A DNA stretch of 54,586 nt from an uncultured Verrucomicrobiota bacterium (GCA_903916195.1 CAIWVP010000201.1:1-54586); one strand, 5' to 3'; counted from the first letter of the stretch, positions 1 through 9,530 are shown. Program-made: numbers and translations. Notes: generated by a model from the letters alone, not told the origin.

Positions 1-9
1 CGAGAGCTC

Positions 10-150
10 GTAGGGCAGGCTGTCGAGCCTGCCGGTTCCAGGGACTGTCAGTCCCCAGGACGGTGCGGACACACCACGGCACCGGAACACCCGGGCATCT
101 CGGCGGACTGGAAAGTCCGCCGAACCGGCAGGCTGGAAAGCCTGCCCTAC
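10..150. repeat. Composite palindromic repeat of nested hairpins
   Basis: Positions 10-38 and 122-150 are inverted repeats of 29 bp with 2 mismatches. Each arm is itself a hairpin built on GGCAGGCT/AGCCTGCC. Between them lie two more hairpins, at 41-55 (GGGACT/AGTCCC) and 102-121 (GGCGGACT/AGTCCGCC). The element could fold into a four-hairpin cloverleaf-like DNA or RNA. It resembles dispersed intergenic palindromes of GC-rich genomes. No gene is seen in 1-448, and 189-448 shows nothing further that I can support. Confidence 0.75.
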
Positions 151-188
151 ATCCGACGACATCCGACGACATCCGACGACATCCGTCG
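149..188. repeat. 10-bp tandem repeat, 4 copies
   Basis: The unit ACATCCGACG occurs three times exactly and once with one change (ACATCCGTCG). The array abuts the right arm of the composite palindrome. No open frame of note uses it. Confidence 0.85.
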
Positions 189-448
189 GCACCGCCGCGG
201 CAAGGCCCTGCGGCGACCTCACCCTCCCGTCCGCCGGTCGCCGGACAAGGACGAGGGAAAGAGACCGACAAGACGGTCTGCGGCACGTGTGCCGAGCATT
301 TCGCAGCGCACCCGCCCCAAGTCCAAGGATGACGAACCCCGACGCGGCGACGTAGCTTGGGTCGACGTCGTCCCCCACTTGGCCATCTCGCCCGTCGCCT
401 CACCAGGACGGCGACGAGAACCGGGTCGGCCACCGACGTCTGAACGCC

Positions 449-3187
449 ATGCGCGAATTCCACCGAATCTACTCCGGCCGGTCACTCCGCCCGGTCTGCG
501 CGAGCATTCTTTTCTGCCTCTTCGCGTCGATGTCCGGCGCGGCGCCGGCCAAGTCGCGGATGGACGACTTCAACTGGTGGTCGCTCCAGCCGGTCGTCCG
601 GCCGGTCGAGCCGGCCCTCCGATCACCGGAGCTCGCGGCGCGCGTCCGCAACGCCGTCGACCGCTTCGTCTTCGCCCGGCTGGAACGTGAAGGCCTGGCG
701 CCGTCGCCGGAAGCCGATCGCCGCACGCTGATCCGCCGGCTCTCCTTCGATCTCATCGGGTTGCCGCCGACGCCGGAGGAGATCGCCGCCTTCGCCGCCG
801 ATCCGGCGGGCGACGCCTACGAGCGGTTGGTGGACCGATTGCTCGCGTCGCCGCGCCACGGCGAACGCTGGGCGCGTCATTGGCTGGATGTCGTCCACTA
901 CGGCGAGACCCACGGCTACGACAAGGACCAGCCGCGGCCGAACGCCTGGCCGTACCGCGATTACGTCGTGCGGAGCTTCAACCAAGACAAACCGTACGCC
1001 CGCTTCGTGCAGGAGCAGCTGGCCGGGGACGTGTTGTATCCGGGCACGCGCGACGGGTTCGAGGCGCTGGGTTTCATCTCGGCCGGTCCTTGGGACCTCA
1101 TCGGCCACGCGGAGGTGCCGGAGACCAAGCTCGACGGCCGGATCGCGCGCCATCTCGACCGCGACGACATGGTGGCGACGGCGATGCAGACGTTCGGCAG
1201 CCTGACCGCCCAGTGCGCCCAGTGCCACGACCACAAGTTCGATCCGATCACCCAAGAGGACTACTACAGCCTGCAAGCCGTGTTCGCGGCGGTGGACCGC
1301 GCGGACAAGCGCTACGACATCGATCCCGCGGTGGCGGCCCGCCGCAAGGAACTCCTCGACCGGCAAACGGACCTCACCGCCCGCCGGAAATCCGTCGAAG
1401 AAGAGATCACCGCCCGGGCCGGCGCGCCGCTGGTCGAGCTCGACCGCAAGATCGCCGCGGCGGCGAAGGCCGCGAAGGGTGGCGACGCGATGGGTTATCA
1501 CAGCGCCATCGCCGCGAAGCGGGACACGGTGAAATGGGTGCAGGTCGACCTCGGACGGGCGGTCCCGCTCGCGAGCGTCGTGCTGCATCCGTGCAAGGAC
1601 GACTTCAACGGCATCGGCGAGGGCTTCGGATTCCCGTCCCGCTACAAGGTCGAGCTCTCGGACGACGCGGAGTTCCGGACGGGCACGGTCGTCGTGGCCG
1701 ATCTCACGCGTGAGGATGTCGCTGACCCGAAGATCAAGGCGCAGACGATCAAGGCGGACGGCCGGACCGCGCGGTTCATCCGGGTGACCGCGACCCGGCT
1801 GGCAACCAGGATGGATGATTTCATCTTCGCCATCGCCGAGCTCGATGCGCTCTCGGTCGACGGCAAGAACGCGGCCCTCGGCGCGACGGTGACGGCGCTG
1901 GATTCCATCGAGGCACCGGTCCGATGGCAGCGGTCGAACCTCACCGACGGATGGTATCCCGGTGTGAAAGACGCGGAGACCGCGGAGTTGGCGGCGATGA
2001 GGCTGGAACGGATCCGCCTGCTCGACCAATCCGCCACCGACGAGACGCGACGCACCGCCACGACGGCCGACCAGGACCTCGCCACGGTCAAGGCCGGGCT
2101 CGCCGCGCTGCCACCGCAGAGCACCGTGTACATCGGGGCGGTCCACACCGGGTCCGGTGCCTTCACCGGGACGGGTGGGAAAGGGGGCCGCGCCCGTCCG
2201 ATCCATCTGCTGGCCCGCGGCAGCCTGCAGAAGCCCGGACCCGAGGTCGGGCCCGGGACGTTGCGCTGTATCGCGGGATTGCCGGCCCGGTTCGACCTGC
2301 CGGCCGGGCACGTCGAGGGCGAGCGCCGGGCGATGTTGGCGCGTTGGATCGCCGATCCGCGCAATCCGCTGACCTGGCGGTCGATCGTGAACCGCGTCTG
2401 GCAATATCATCTCGGCCGAGGCCTGGTGGAGACGCCGAACGACTTCGGCCGCATGGGCAGCCTGCCGACCGACCCGGCCTTGCTGGAGCATCTGGCCGCG
2501 ACATTCCGCGACGGCGGCGGATCGCTGAAGGCGCTGCATCGCCTCATCGTGACCAGCGCCACGTATCGGCAACGCTCGGCGGACGCCGGGACCGCGGGCG
2601 CCGCCATGGCCGACAAGGCCGCCGCGGTCGATTCGGACAACCGGCTCCTGTGGCGCCAGAACCGGCGCAAGCTGGAAGCGGAAGCGGTGCGCGACGCCGT
2701 CCTGGCCGTGTCCGGCAAGCTCGACCTCGCGATGGGCGGACCGAGCTTCAAGGACTTCGTCATCGACAAGCCCGAGCACTCGCCGCACTACGAATATCAT
2801 CTCCACGACCCCGAGGACCCGCGGTCCCACCGACGGTCGGCCTACCGCTTCATCGTCCGGTCGCAGCAGCAGCCGTTCATGACCGTGCTGGACTGCGCGG
2901 ACCCGTCGATGCAGGTCGGCAAGCGCAACGAGAGCGTGTCGCCCCTGCAAGCGCTGGCGCTGTTGAACAACCCGTTGATCCTCGCCATGGCGGGGCATTT
3001 CGCCGAGCAACTCGACCAAGGCGGCGGCGACCTCGCGGCGAAGGTCCGACGGGGTCACCTCATCGCGCTGGGACGTCCTCCGGGGCCCGATGAAGAAAAG
3101 GCCCTCGTCCGGTACGCGGAAGATTTCGGTCTGACCCACTTCTGCCGCGTGCTCCTGAACCTGAACGAGTTCTCCTTCGTGGATTGA
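449..3187 (+). CDS. DUF1549/DUF1553 secreted protein with internal discoidin-like domain
   Basis: A 912-residue protein starting with a signal peptide (hydrophobic segment near residues 18-32). A DUF1549 region follows (about 70-285), including the heme-c-like motif C256-A-Q-C259-H260. A beta-rich stretch around residues 350-465 with VKWVQVDLG resembles an F5/8 type C (discoidin) module, and DUF1553 lies about 630-890. The biochemical role of this family is unproven; members sit beside DUF1501 proteins in Planctomycetes and Verrucomicrobia and are thought to act in the periplasm on complex polysaccharides. Unlike the paralog at 21570-25175 it has no N-terminal cytochrome-c-like domain. The stop is 22 bp before the DUF1501 gene, so the two are probably cotranscribed. 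Family call is firm, function is not. Confidence 0.9.
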   Translation: MREFHRIYSGRSLRPVCASILFCLFASMSGAAPAKSRMDDFNWWSLQPVVRPVEPALRSPELAARVRNAVDRFVFARLEREGLAPSPEADRRTLIRRLSFDLIGLPPTPEEIAAFAADPAGDAYERLVDRLLASPRHGERWARHWLDVVHYGETHGYDKDQPRPNAWPYRDYVVRSFNQDKPYARFVQEQLAGDVLYPGTRDGFEALGFISAGPWDLIGHAEVPETKLDGRIARHLDRDDMVATAMQTFGSLTAQCAQCHDHKFDPITQEDYYSLQAVFAAVDRADKRYDIDPAVAARRKELLDRQTDLTARRKSVEEEITARAGAPLVELDRKIAAAAKAAKGGDAMGYHSAIAAKRDTVKWVQVDLGRAVPLASVVLHPCKDDFNGIGEGFGFPSRYKVELSDDAEFRTGTVVVADLTREDVADPKIKAQTIKADGRTARFIRVTATRLATRMDDFIFAIAELDALSVDGKNAALGATVTALDSIEAPVRWQRSNLTDGWYPGVKDAETAELAAMRLERIRLLDQSATDETRRTATTADQDLATVKAGLAALPPQSTVYIGAVHTGSGAFTGTGGKGGRARPIHLLARGSLQKPGPEVGPGTLRCIAGLPARFDLPAGHVEGERRAMLARWIADPRNPLTWRSIVNRVWQYHLGRGLVETPNDFGRMGSLPTDPALLEHLAATFRDGGGSLKALHRLIVTSATYRQRSADAGTAGAAMADKAAAVDSDNRLLWRQNRRKLEAEAVRDAVLAVSGKLDLAMGGPSFKDFVIDKPEHSPHYEYHLHDPEDPRSHRRSAYRFIVRSQQQPFMTVLDCADPSMQVGKRNESVSPLQALALLNNPLILAMAGHFAEQLDQGGGDLAAKVRRGHLIALGRPPGPDEEKALVRYAEDFGLTHFCRVLLNLNEFSFVD

Positions 3188-3209
3188 CGAGCATCACGGA
3201 CAAACCCCC

Positions 3210-4754
3210 ATGGACATCCCCCATCCCTCCCCTTGGCATCGTCCCGACGGACGCTCCTCGACCTCGCTGTCGGCCGCGGGAAGTTCGCGCCGGGAGTTCT
3301 TGTGGCGTTCCGGTGGCGGGCTCGGCGGCATCGCGCTCGCCAGCATCCTGGGCGGCGAAGGCCTGCTCGCCGCGCCCGACGACACCGCGCCCCGCCTCCG
3401 CCGCGCTCCGCTGCCGCACCGACCGCCGCGCGCGAAGCGGGTGATCCAGATGTTCATGGGCGGCGCGGCGAGCCACATCGACCTGTTCGACTTCAAGCGG
3501 GAGCTGGTCCGCCGCGACGGCCAGAAGAGCGACTTCGGCGAGCACGTCGAGGCCTTCCAGGACGGTCTCGGCCCTTGGATGAAGCCCGTGTGGGATTTCA
3601 AGCCGTACGGCCGGTCCGGCAAGATGCTGAGCGACGTGGTGTCCGACCTCGGGCGCGTGGTGGACGACATCGCCTTCGTCCACAACCTCGTCGGCAAGAC
3701 CGGCGTCCACAGCCAGGCGACCTATCTCCAATCGACCGGGTTCCAGTTGCCCGGGTTCCCCGGCGTGGGCTCGTGGGTGAGCTACGGCCTGGGGAGCATG
3801 AACGACAACCTGCCGGCGTTCGTCGTGCTGCCGGACCATCGGGGCTTCGCGTCGAACGGACCGAAGAACTGGGATTCCGCGTTCCTGCCCGGCCAGCACG
3901 CGGGCACGATCATCTATCCTGGCCGGGAGAACCCGATCACCGACCTCTTCCCCGGCAAGTCCGGCCGCTACGTCTCGGGACGGAGCGAGGCCGCGACCCA
4001 TGAGGTGCTGGCCCGGCTCAACGAGGGCCACGCCGCGACGCGGGCCGACGACGCCCGGCTCGAGGCCCGGATCCAGAGCTATGAACTGGCCGCTCGCATG
4101 CAGCTCGCCGCGCCCGAGGCCATGGACATCTCGAAGGAACCCGACCACCTGCTCGCGCGCTACGGCATCCGCCGCGACCCGCCGACCTGGCCGAAAGAGA
4201 TCAACGCCGAGGAGGAGATGCACCACTTCGGCACCAAGTGCATGGTCGCCCGTCGGCTCGTCGAGCGCGGCGTCCGGTTCGTGCAGATCTGGAGCGGCAA
4301 CGACAACGGCTTCCCGCGGCGCAACTGGGATTCCCACGAGGACATCCGCCGCGACCACGGTCCGCTCGCCTCGGGGTTCGCCCGCGGCGCCGCGGCCCTC
4401 ATCGAGGACCTCAAGCAACGCGGCCTGCTCGACGACACGGTGATCCTGTGGACCACCGAGTTCGGCCGCATGCCTAGTTCCCAAGGCGGCAAGGGGCGCG
4501 ACCACAACCCGTACTGCTTCACCAACTGGCTGTGCGGCGGCGGCATCCAGGGCGGCGTGGTCGCCGGCGAGAGCGACGAATGGGGGTACAAACCGCTCGA
4601 CCGCTCGGCCCCCACGACGGTCCACGACATCCACGCGACCCTCCTGCGCCTGCTCGGCATCGACCACACCCGGCTCACCTTCCGCAACAACGGCATCGAT
4701 CGACGGTTGACCGATGTCCACGGCGAAGTCATCCAAAGCCTGATCGGCGCCTGA
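3210..4754 (+). CDS. DUF1501 protein with Tat-type signal
   Basis: A 514-residue protein of the DUF1501 family, which shares the alkaline phosphatase/sulfatase-like fold. The N-terminus has a twin-arginine signal (SSRREFLWRSGGG near residues 25-38, then a hydrophobic stretch), so it should be exported folded. Family landmarks are GGAASHIDLFDFK near residue 85, a HNLVGKTGVHS segment, TTEFGRMP near 420 and a following RDHNPY. It is the usual partner of DUF1549/DUF1553 proteins and follows one here by 22 bp. The prepilin-like gene starts 12 bp downstream, so the three probably form one transcript. The substrate is unknown. Confidence 0.9.
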   Translation: MDIPHPSPWHRPDGRSSTSLSAAGSSRREFLWRSGGGLGGIALASILGGEGLLAAPDDTAPRLRRAPLPHRPPRAKRVIQMFMGGAASHIDLFDFKRELVRRDGQKSDFGEHVEAFQDGLGPWMKPVWDFKPYGRSGKMLSDVVSDLGRVVDDIAFVHNLVGKTGVHSQATYLQSTGFQLPGFPGVGSWVSYGLGSMNDNLPAFVVLPDHRGFASNGPKNWDSAFLPGQHAGTIIYPGRENPITDLFPGKSGRYVSGRSEAATHEVLARLNEGHAATRADDARLEARIQSYELAARMQLAAPEAMDISKEPDHLLARYGIRRDPPTWPKEINAEEEMHHFGTKCMVARRLVERGVRFVQIWSGNDNGFPRRNWDSHEDIRRDHGPLASGFARGAAALIEDLKQRGLLDDTVILWTTEFGRMPSSQGGKGRDHNPYCFTNWLCGGGIQGGVVAGESDEWGYKPLDRSAPTTVHDIHATLLRLLGIDHTRLTFRNNGIDRRLTDVHGEVIQSLIGA

Positions 4755-4766
4755 CCATCCCATCCC

Positions 4767-5603
4767 ATGAGAAACTTCCGGAACCTCCGCCCCGCGGCCT
4801 TCACGTTGATCGAACTGCTCGTCGTCATCGCCATCATCGCCATCCTGGCAGGCATGCTCCTGCCGGCCCTCGGCAAGGCGAAGACCAAGGCGCAGGGCAT
4901 CTCGTGCATGAACAACCTGCGCCAGCTGCAGCTCGCGCACCTCATGTACCCGAACGACAACCAGGACCGCCTCACCGCGCCCGGAAACTCGCGCGACGAG
5001 CCCTACCAATGGGCCGGCGGCTGGCTCGGATGGCCCGGACCCAACCCGAGCGACAACACGAACACCGCGATCCTGTTGGATGCCAAGCTCACCCAGTTCT
5101 CCAAGTATCTCGGCACACCGGCGGTCTACAAATGCCCGGCCGACAAGAGCCGCGTGACCTTGGGCGGGAAGAAGTACGACCGCGTGCGCAGCATGAGCAT
5201 GAGCCAGGCGATGGGCGGACCCGGCGAATGGCTTCCTCCCGGCGGATCGATGGTCTCCAGCCAGAAGAAGTACCGGACCTTCTACAAGGCCGCCGATATC
5301 GCCGCGGTGGGCGCGAGCCAGATGTTCGTGCTGCTCGACGAGCATCCGGACAGCATCAACGCCGGTGGCTACGCCAACCAGATGGTCGACGGACCCGCCA
5401 CCGCCCGGATCATCGACTACCCCGCGAGCTACCATAACCGCGCGGCCGGCATCTCCTTCGCCGACGGCCACGCGGAGATCCGCAAATGGGTGGATCCCCG
5501 GACCGTCCAGCCGGTGAAGTTCTACGACATACCGCTCAATGTCGCGTCGCCGAACAACAGGGATGTGATCTGGCTCGCGGAGCGCACGAGCGTGAAGAAC
5601 TGA
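4767..5603 (+). CDS. Type II secretion/pilin-like protein, prepilin N-terminal motif
   Basis: A 278-residue protein with a type IV prepilin leader: a short basic N-terminus, cleavage expected between A11 and F12, Glu at mature position 5, then the hydrophobic helix [18 protein letters not shown]. Alanine rather than the usual glycine precedes the cleavage site. The C-terminus carries the H-x9-DG type motif ([19 protein letters not shown]) seen in the large pseudopilin-like families of Verrucomicrobia and Planctomycetes. These proteins are expressed in high copy number per genome and probably sit at the cell envelope; individual roles are unknown. It follows the DUF1501 gene by 12 bp. Confidence 0.88.
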   Translation: MRNFRNLRPAAFTLIELLVVIAIIAILAGMLLPALGKAKTKAQGISCMNNLRQLQLAHLMYPNDNQDRLTAPGNSRDEPYQWAGGWLGWPGPNPSDNTNTAILLDAKLTQFSKYLGTPAVYKCPADKSRVTLGGKKYDRVRSMSMSQAMGGPGEWLPPGGSMVSSQKKYRTFYKAADIAAVGASQMFVLLDEHPDSINAGGYANQMVDGPATARIIDYPASYHNRAAGISFADGHAEIRKWVDPRTVQPVKFYDIPLNVASPNNRDVIWLAERTSVKN

Positions 5604-5647
5604 CGCCGAGGCTCGATAGCCAGGACGCGACGAGGGACGTTTCCGCC

Positions 5648-6325
5648 ATGCCGCTCCGTTGGACCGTTCTCACGACCGTCATGTTGTCTTGGACCCTCGA
5701 CACCCGGGCCGCCGGAGAGCCGCACACGCCCGATAAGTTCGAGCCCGAGATCCGGAAGTTCGAGGTCGTCGACCAGCGCACACCGCCGCCCGTCGGCGCC
5801 ATCCTCTTCACCGGCAGCTCGTCCATCCGACTGTGGCCCCACCTGACCGCGGATCTTCCTGGGCGGACCGTCCTCAACCGCGGTTTCGGCGGATCGCAGA
5901 TGAGCGACCTGCTCCATTTCTTCGACCGCGTCGTCCTGCCCTACCATCCGGCGATGATCGTCGTGTACGAGGGCGACAACGACCTTGCGGACGGCAAGAC
6001 CGTGGACGCCGTCTTCGCGGATTTCAGGACCTTCCTGCAACGCGTCCGGGAAACGCTTCCGGACACGTCGGTCGCCCTGCTGGCGGTCAAGCCGAGCCCC
6101 GCGCGGCGGCTGCTCCTCGCGGAGCAGCGCGATCTCAACCGGCGCCTGCGCGAGCTGGCCGCGAAGGAACCCCGGCTGAGCTTCATCGACACCGCCACGC
6201 CGTTGCTCGCGCCCGACGGCTCGATGCGACCGGAGCTCTACCGGGAGGACGGCCTGCACCTGGACGCCGACGGCTACGCGGTCTGGAGGAAGGCGGTCAC
6301 GGACGCCTGGCCGCACCGGCCATGA
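5648..6325 (+). CDS. SGNH/GDSL-family hydrolase, exported
   Basis: A 225-residue protein with a signal-like N-terminus ending near AAGEP (residues 21-25). The SGNH blocks are visible: block I GSSS around residues 56-59 with the nucleophile Ser, block II Gly in GGSQ near 81-84, block III GDND at 109-112, and block V DGLHLDADGY near 201-210 with the catalytic Asp and His. Such enzymes are esterases or lipases, often acetyl-esterases acting on carbohydrates. The ATG at 5648 is preferred; an upstream in-frame ATG at 5486 lies deep inside the preceding gene. A weak GAGGGA sits about 10 bp upstream. The substrate cannot be told from sequence. Confidence 0.85.
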   Translation: MPLRWTVLTTVMLSWTLDTRAAGEPHTPDKFEPEIRKFEVVDQRTPPPVGAILFTGSSSIRLWPHLTADLPGRTVLNRGFGGSQMSDLLHFFDRVVLPYHPAMIVVYEGDNDLADGKTVDAVFADFRTFLQRVRETLPDTSVALLAVKPSPARRLLLAEQRDLNRRLRELAAKEPRLSFIDTATPLLAPDGSMRPELYREDGLHLDADGYAVWRKAVTDAWPHRP

Positions 6326-6347
6326 CCTCGGGCGCGCCGCGGACCGC

Positions 6348-6375
6348 TTGCTCCGGCGGAACCCCCGCCTAGTCT
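6348..6375 (+). promoter_or_regulatory. Putative sigma70-type promoter of the TlpA-like gene
   Basis: TTGCTC (6348-6353) and TAGTCT (6370-6375) are separated by 16 bp. The ATG follows 6 nt after the -10 box, so transcription should begin at about the start codon. No Shine-Dalgarno is present. This predicts a leaderless mRNA. Confidence 0.5.
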
Positions 6376-6381
6376 CGCGCC

Positions 6382-6936
6382 ATGCGATCCGACCGTTCCA
6401 AATGGCTTGTCGTCGTCGCGCTCGCCGTGGCGCTGGGATGGCTCTCGACCCGCGGGACCGGCGGGCCGTCCTTCATGCGCCTGCCGGTCGGCCCCATGCC
6501 GGCACCGGCGTGGACGATGCCGGACCTCGACGGCCGCGCCGTGGCCTCGACGAATTTCGCCGGCAAGGTCGTGCTGCTGAATTTCTGGGCCACCTGGTGT
6601 CCGCCCTGCATCCGCGAACTGCCCGAACTCGACGCCTTCCACGCCGCGCACGAGGCCGAAGGGTTCGCCGTCATCGGTGCGGCAGTGGACGAAGGCGGCG
6701 CCGCGGCGGTGAAGCCCTTCGTCGAGCGCCGGAAGCTCGGCTATCCCGTCGTGCTCGCCTCCACCGAGACACAGGGCCTGTTCGGCGGCGTGCCGATGGA
6801 TCCGACCGGACCGGCCGGTTTCCCGTTGCCGACGACGTTCATCATCGGACGCGACGGCCGCTTCGTCGCACGTTACGTCGGCGCACTGACCCAGGCGGAA
6901 CTCGACAAGGTGGTGCTGCCGCTCCTCCGGCGCTGA
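6382..6936 (+). CDS. TlpA/ResA-like membrane-anchored thioredoxin
   Basis: A 184-residue protein with one N-terminal membrane anchor (residues 8-22) and a thioredoxin-like AlkC/TSA-Redoxin domain. The redox motif W-C73-P-P-C76 lies in LLNFWATWCPPC, and a cis-Pro region FPLPTTFI sits near residue 150. Proteins of this type reduce periplasmic disulfides, for example in cytochrome c maturation. That would fit the neighbouring CxxCH-containing DUF1549 protein, but the link is only inferred. Its own promoter-like boxes lie directly upstream. The gene converges with the beta-helix gene at 6954, with a gap of 17 bp. Confidence 0.9.
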   Translation: MRSDRSKWLVVVALAVALGWLSTRGTGGPSFMRLPVGPMPAPAWTMPDLDGRAVASTNFAGKVVLLNFWATWCPPCIRELPELDAFHAAHEAEGFAVIGAAVDEGGAAAVKPFVERRKLGYPVVLASTETQGLFGGVPMDPTGPAGFPLPTTFIIGRDGRFVARYVGALTQAELDKVVLPLLRR

Positions 6937-6953
6937 AAGACAGAACGGACGGC

Positions 6954-9368
6954 CTACGGGGCATCCGCCGCGCCGCCGACGCCGACCAGCTCGACCTTCG
7001 TGCGCTTCTGCGAGCGGAAGATCTCGAGCGGCATCGTCCCACCGGTCCGCAAGGCGCGGAACGCCTTGGCCAGATCGGCCCGCGTGACGATCTCCTGGTC
7101 GCCGGCACGAAGGACCACATCGCCCTCGCGCAGTCCCGCCTTGGCCAGCACGCTTCCGGCCGGGACCGAGACGATGCCGACGCCGATCTCGCCGGGGAGC
7201 CCGGCCGCCGACACCTCGCCATCGCCGACGATCTCCTTGATCTGGCCGCCGAGCCAACCGACCACGCGTCCGTCGCGCCGGCCCGGGGACGCCGCCGACA
7301 TCCGGTCAGCGCCGGGCAGCTCCGGGGTCCGGGCCTTGGCCCTCAGCCGCGGCGAACGCACGCCGAAGCGGTCCATGGGGAAGTTGCGGAACCCGAGCGC
7401 CAGCGCGGGCGATCCGTCCTTCACGCGGTAGTCGCCCCGTGAGGGATCGATGAACCGGGCGTCGGCCACGACCGACCGCTCGTCGCGGCCGCTCTGCTCC
7501 TGGAGGACCTTCGCCGGCGTCGCGCCGGGCGCGCCGGGCGCGTGCAGCAGGTTGGAATCGACCTCCTTGCCCCAGGGTTTCCCGACGCGGATGGGTTGGT
7601 ACGGCGTGAAGACGATGTTGTGCCGGAAGACATCCTGGCTGTCCTTGTACCAGACGTGCGGATGGAACGAGTTGCCGACGATGACGTTGTTCTCGACCAC
7701 CCGGTGGTAGCCCTCGCGGTTCTTGAGGCCGCCGTTGAGGCACAGGTTGTCGCGGATGATGTAGTTCGATGTGCCGTCGTCGAGATCGATGTCCCATCCG
7801 TGGTCGCAGCGCCAGCGGTTGTTCTGCAGGAGGACCGGCCGCACCGTGTCGAGCAACGGCAAGCCGGGGACCTCCTTCACCCACGCCTCGACCTCGGCGT
7901 TGTCGGGCCGCCAGAAGCGGTCGCGTCCCCATGAGTTGAACGAGCCGTGGTCGCCGGTCTCCTTCACCGTGTCGAAGATATCGCAGCCCTCGATGATATG
8001 CCCGCCCCAGCAGCCGTCGCCGATGTTGATCCCGGCGCGCGGCACGTCGTAGATGGAGCAATCGCGCACCCGGATCCCGCGGGACATCGCGATCTGCACG
8101 CCGGCGGTCTGCTTCTCCACGCGGCCGCTGAGATAGATGAGGCAGTCGTCCACGAGACAGTCGCCGGGATAGTCTTGGGACCGGGGACCGGGCGTGCGCT
8201 GGATCGACGCGAGGTCCTGCACCTGGCCGTACTCGAAGAGCGGGCTCTGCACGGCCCCGGGCCGGCCGACGAAGGCGATGCCGTTGCCGCCGGCGCGCAC
8301 GATCTCGCAGCCGCGGAGGGTGACGTGCCGGTTGTAGCCGTCGACGAAGACGCCGTGTCCGCCGACCTGGTCGATCACCGAATCCTCCAGCGAACATTCC
8401 ATCGCGCCGCGGAACCAGACCGCGCCGCCGCGATAGGTCGTCCAATCGCTGCGCAGGAGCGGTTCCTTGTTCTCCATGAAGGTCCGCGCCGTGTGCCGGA
8501 AGGTGATCCCCTTGAGCGAGATCGACATCACGCGGTCGCGCTCGTCGCCGCGGAACTCCACGAGATGCCGCAGGCGCACGCCCTCGACCACGGCCTTCGC
8601 CATGTCCTTCCCGGCGCGAGGCTGGAAGTAGAGCGTGCGCGCTTTGGCGTCGAGGAACCACTCTCCCGGCGCGTCCAGCTCCTCGAAGAGGTTCTCCACG
8701 AACCGGTGCTCCGGGTGCATGCCCATGCGGCGGTTGTTCTGCCAGCCGCCTTCGTACGTGACCGCACCGGACGCGTCCTTGCCGGTGATCACATAGTGGA
8801 AATCGCCCCACATGTGCTGGTGCATCGCGTGGATGAACCCGCCCCGCGGATCCGCCCAGCGCGCGGCGCGGGCCGGGCCGAAGGCGTCCTTGGAATAACC
8901 GCCGAGGATCCTCACCGCGGGATCGAAGTCGGGGTAGCGCGCGAGCACCTGGCGCTCCCCGTCCACGAACAACTGGTCCGTCGTGAACCCCTCGGGGACC
9001 TGCGCCTTGAGGATGCCGTCGCGGAACGGCTCCCAGCGCAGATCGAGCCGGATGCCGCCGCTGAAGACCGGCGTCTCGCCCTTGGACGCCTGCCAGACGA
9101 CCGGCGCTTCGAGCGTGCCCGAATCCGCCGAGGTGAAGACCAACGTGTCGGCCAGATAGTAGGTGCCGCCACGCAGGGTCACGGTCGTGCCCTTCGGGTC
9201 CTTCGCTTGGCGGGCCGCGGCCTGGGCACGGGCCGGCGTCCGAAAGGGTTTCGCCTCCGTGCCCGGCGCGGAATCATCGCCGTCCGGCGACACGAAGAAG
9301 ACGGACGCACGGACCGCTTGGAGAGCGACGAGCGCGAGTGCGCCGAGAAAGCACGGGACCTTGGACAT
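6954..9368 (-). CDS. Secreted right-handed beta-helix protein with C-terminal PDZ domain
   Basis: An 804-residue protein with a signal peptide (about residues 1-21, MSKVPCFLGALALVALQAVRA). A pectate-lyase-like N-terminal stretch with VFFVSPDGDD and a LRGGTYYL motif starts the parallel beta-helix, which spans most of the chain and contains many short N-rich turns (for example NNVIVGN, GNGIAFVG). The last 105 residues look like a PDZ domain: VVGWLGGQIKEI, then AGLREGDVVLRAGDQEI. Beta-helix proteins of this type are polysaccharide lyases or hydrolases; PDZ at the end of one is unusual. The start at 9368 is chosen because the signal peptide begins there, although the frame is open to 9494. The catalytic class is not identified. 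Confidence 0.85.
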   Translation of the reverse strand: MSKVPCFLGALALVALQAVRASVFFVSPDGDDSAPGTEAKPFRTPARAQAAARQAKDPKGTTVTLRGGTYYLADTLVFTSADSGTLEAPVVWQASKGETPVFSGGIRLDLRWEPFRDGILKAQVPEGFTTDQLFVDGERQVLARYPDFDPAVRILGGYSKDAFGPARAARWADPRGGFIHAMHQHMWGDFHYVITGKDASGAVTYEGGWQNNRRMGMHPEHRFVENLFEELDAPGEWFLDAKARTLYFQPRAGKDMAKAVVEGVRLRHLVEFRGDERDRVMSISLKGITFRHTARTFMENKEPLLRSDWTTYRGGAVWFRGAMECSLEDSVIDQVGGHGVFVDGYNRHVTLRGCEIVRAGGNGIAFVGRPGAVQSPLFEYGQVQDLASIQRTPGPRSQDYPGDCLVDDCLIYLSGRVEKQTAGVQIAMSRGIRVRDCSIYDVPRAGINIGDGCWGGHIIEGCDIFDTVKETGDHGSFNSWGRDRFWRPDNAEVEAWVKEVPGLPLLDTVRPVLLQNNRWRCDHGWDIDLDDGTSNYIIRDNLCLNGGLKNREGYHRVVENNVIVGNSFHPHVWYKDSQDVFRHNIVFTPYQPIRVGKPWGKEVDSNLLHAPGAPGATPAKVLQEQSGRDERSVVADARFIDPSRGDYRVKDGSPALALGFRNFPMDRFGVRSPRLRAKARTPELPGADRMSAASPGRRDGRVVGWLGGQIKEIVGDGEVSAAGLPGEIGVGIVSVPAGSVLAKAGLREGDVVLRAGDQEIVTRADLAKAFRALRTGGTMPLEIFRSQKRTKVELVGVGGAADAP

Positions 9369-9530
9369 GCGACCGAGGTTATCCGGACCGGCACGAAGGA
9401 GGAACGACGGAGTTCGCCCACGGCGACGGCGCCAGCTCCCCGCGCCGGCTTCGTCGGTGAAGGGATCGGGCCCGACCGGACCGACCCAGACCACCCGGAC
9501 GATCGTCGGGGCTCCGGCTTTCCCGGTTGT

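Noticed and set aside
149-188. Short tandem repeats as a CRISPR array
   Set aside because: Units are 10 bp and contiguous, with no spacers and no cas genes.
3060-5471. 803-codon open frame on the minus strand across the DUF1501 and pseudopilin genes
   Set aside because: Shadow of two well-supported plus-strand genes; composition is Arg/Gly/Asp/Val-rich without motifs.
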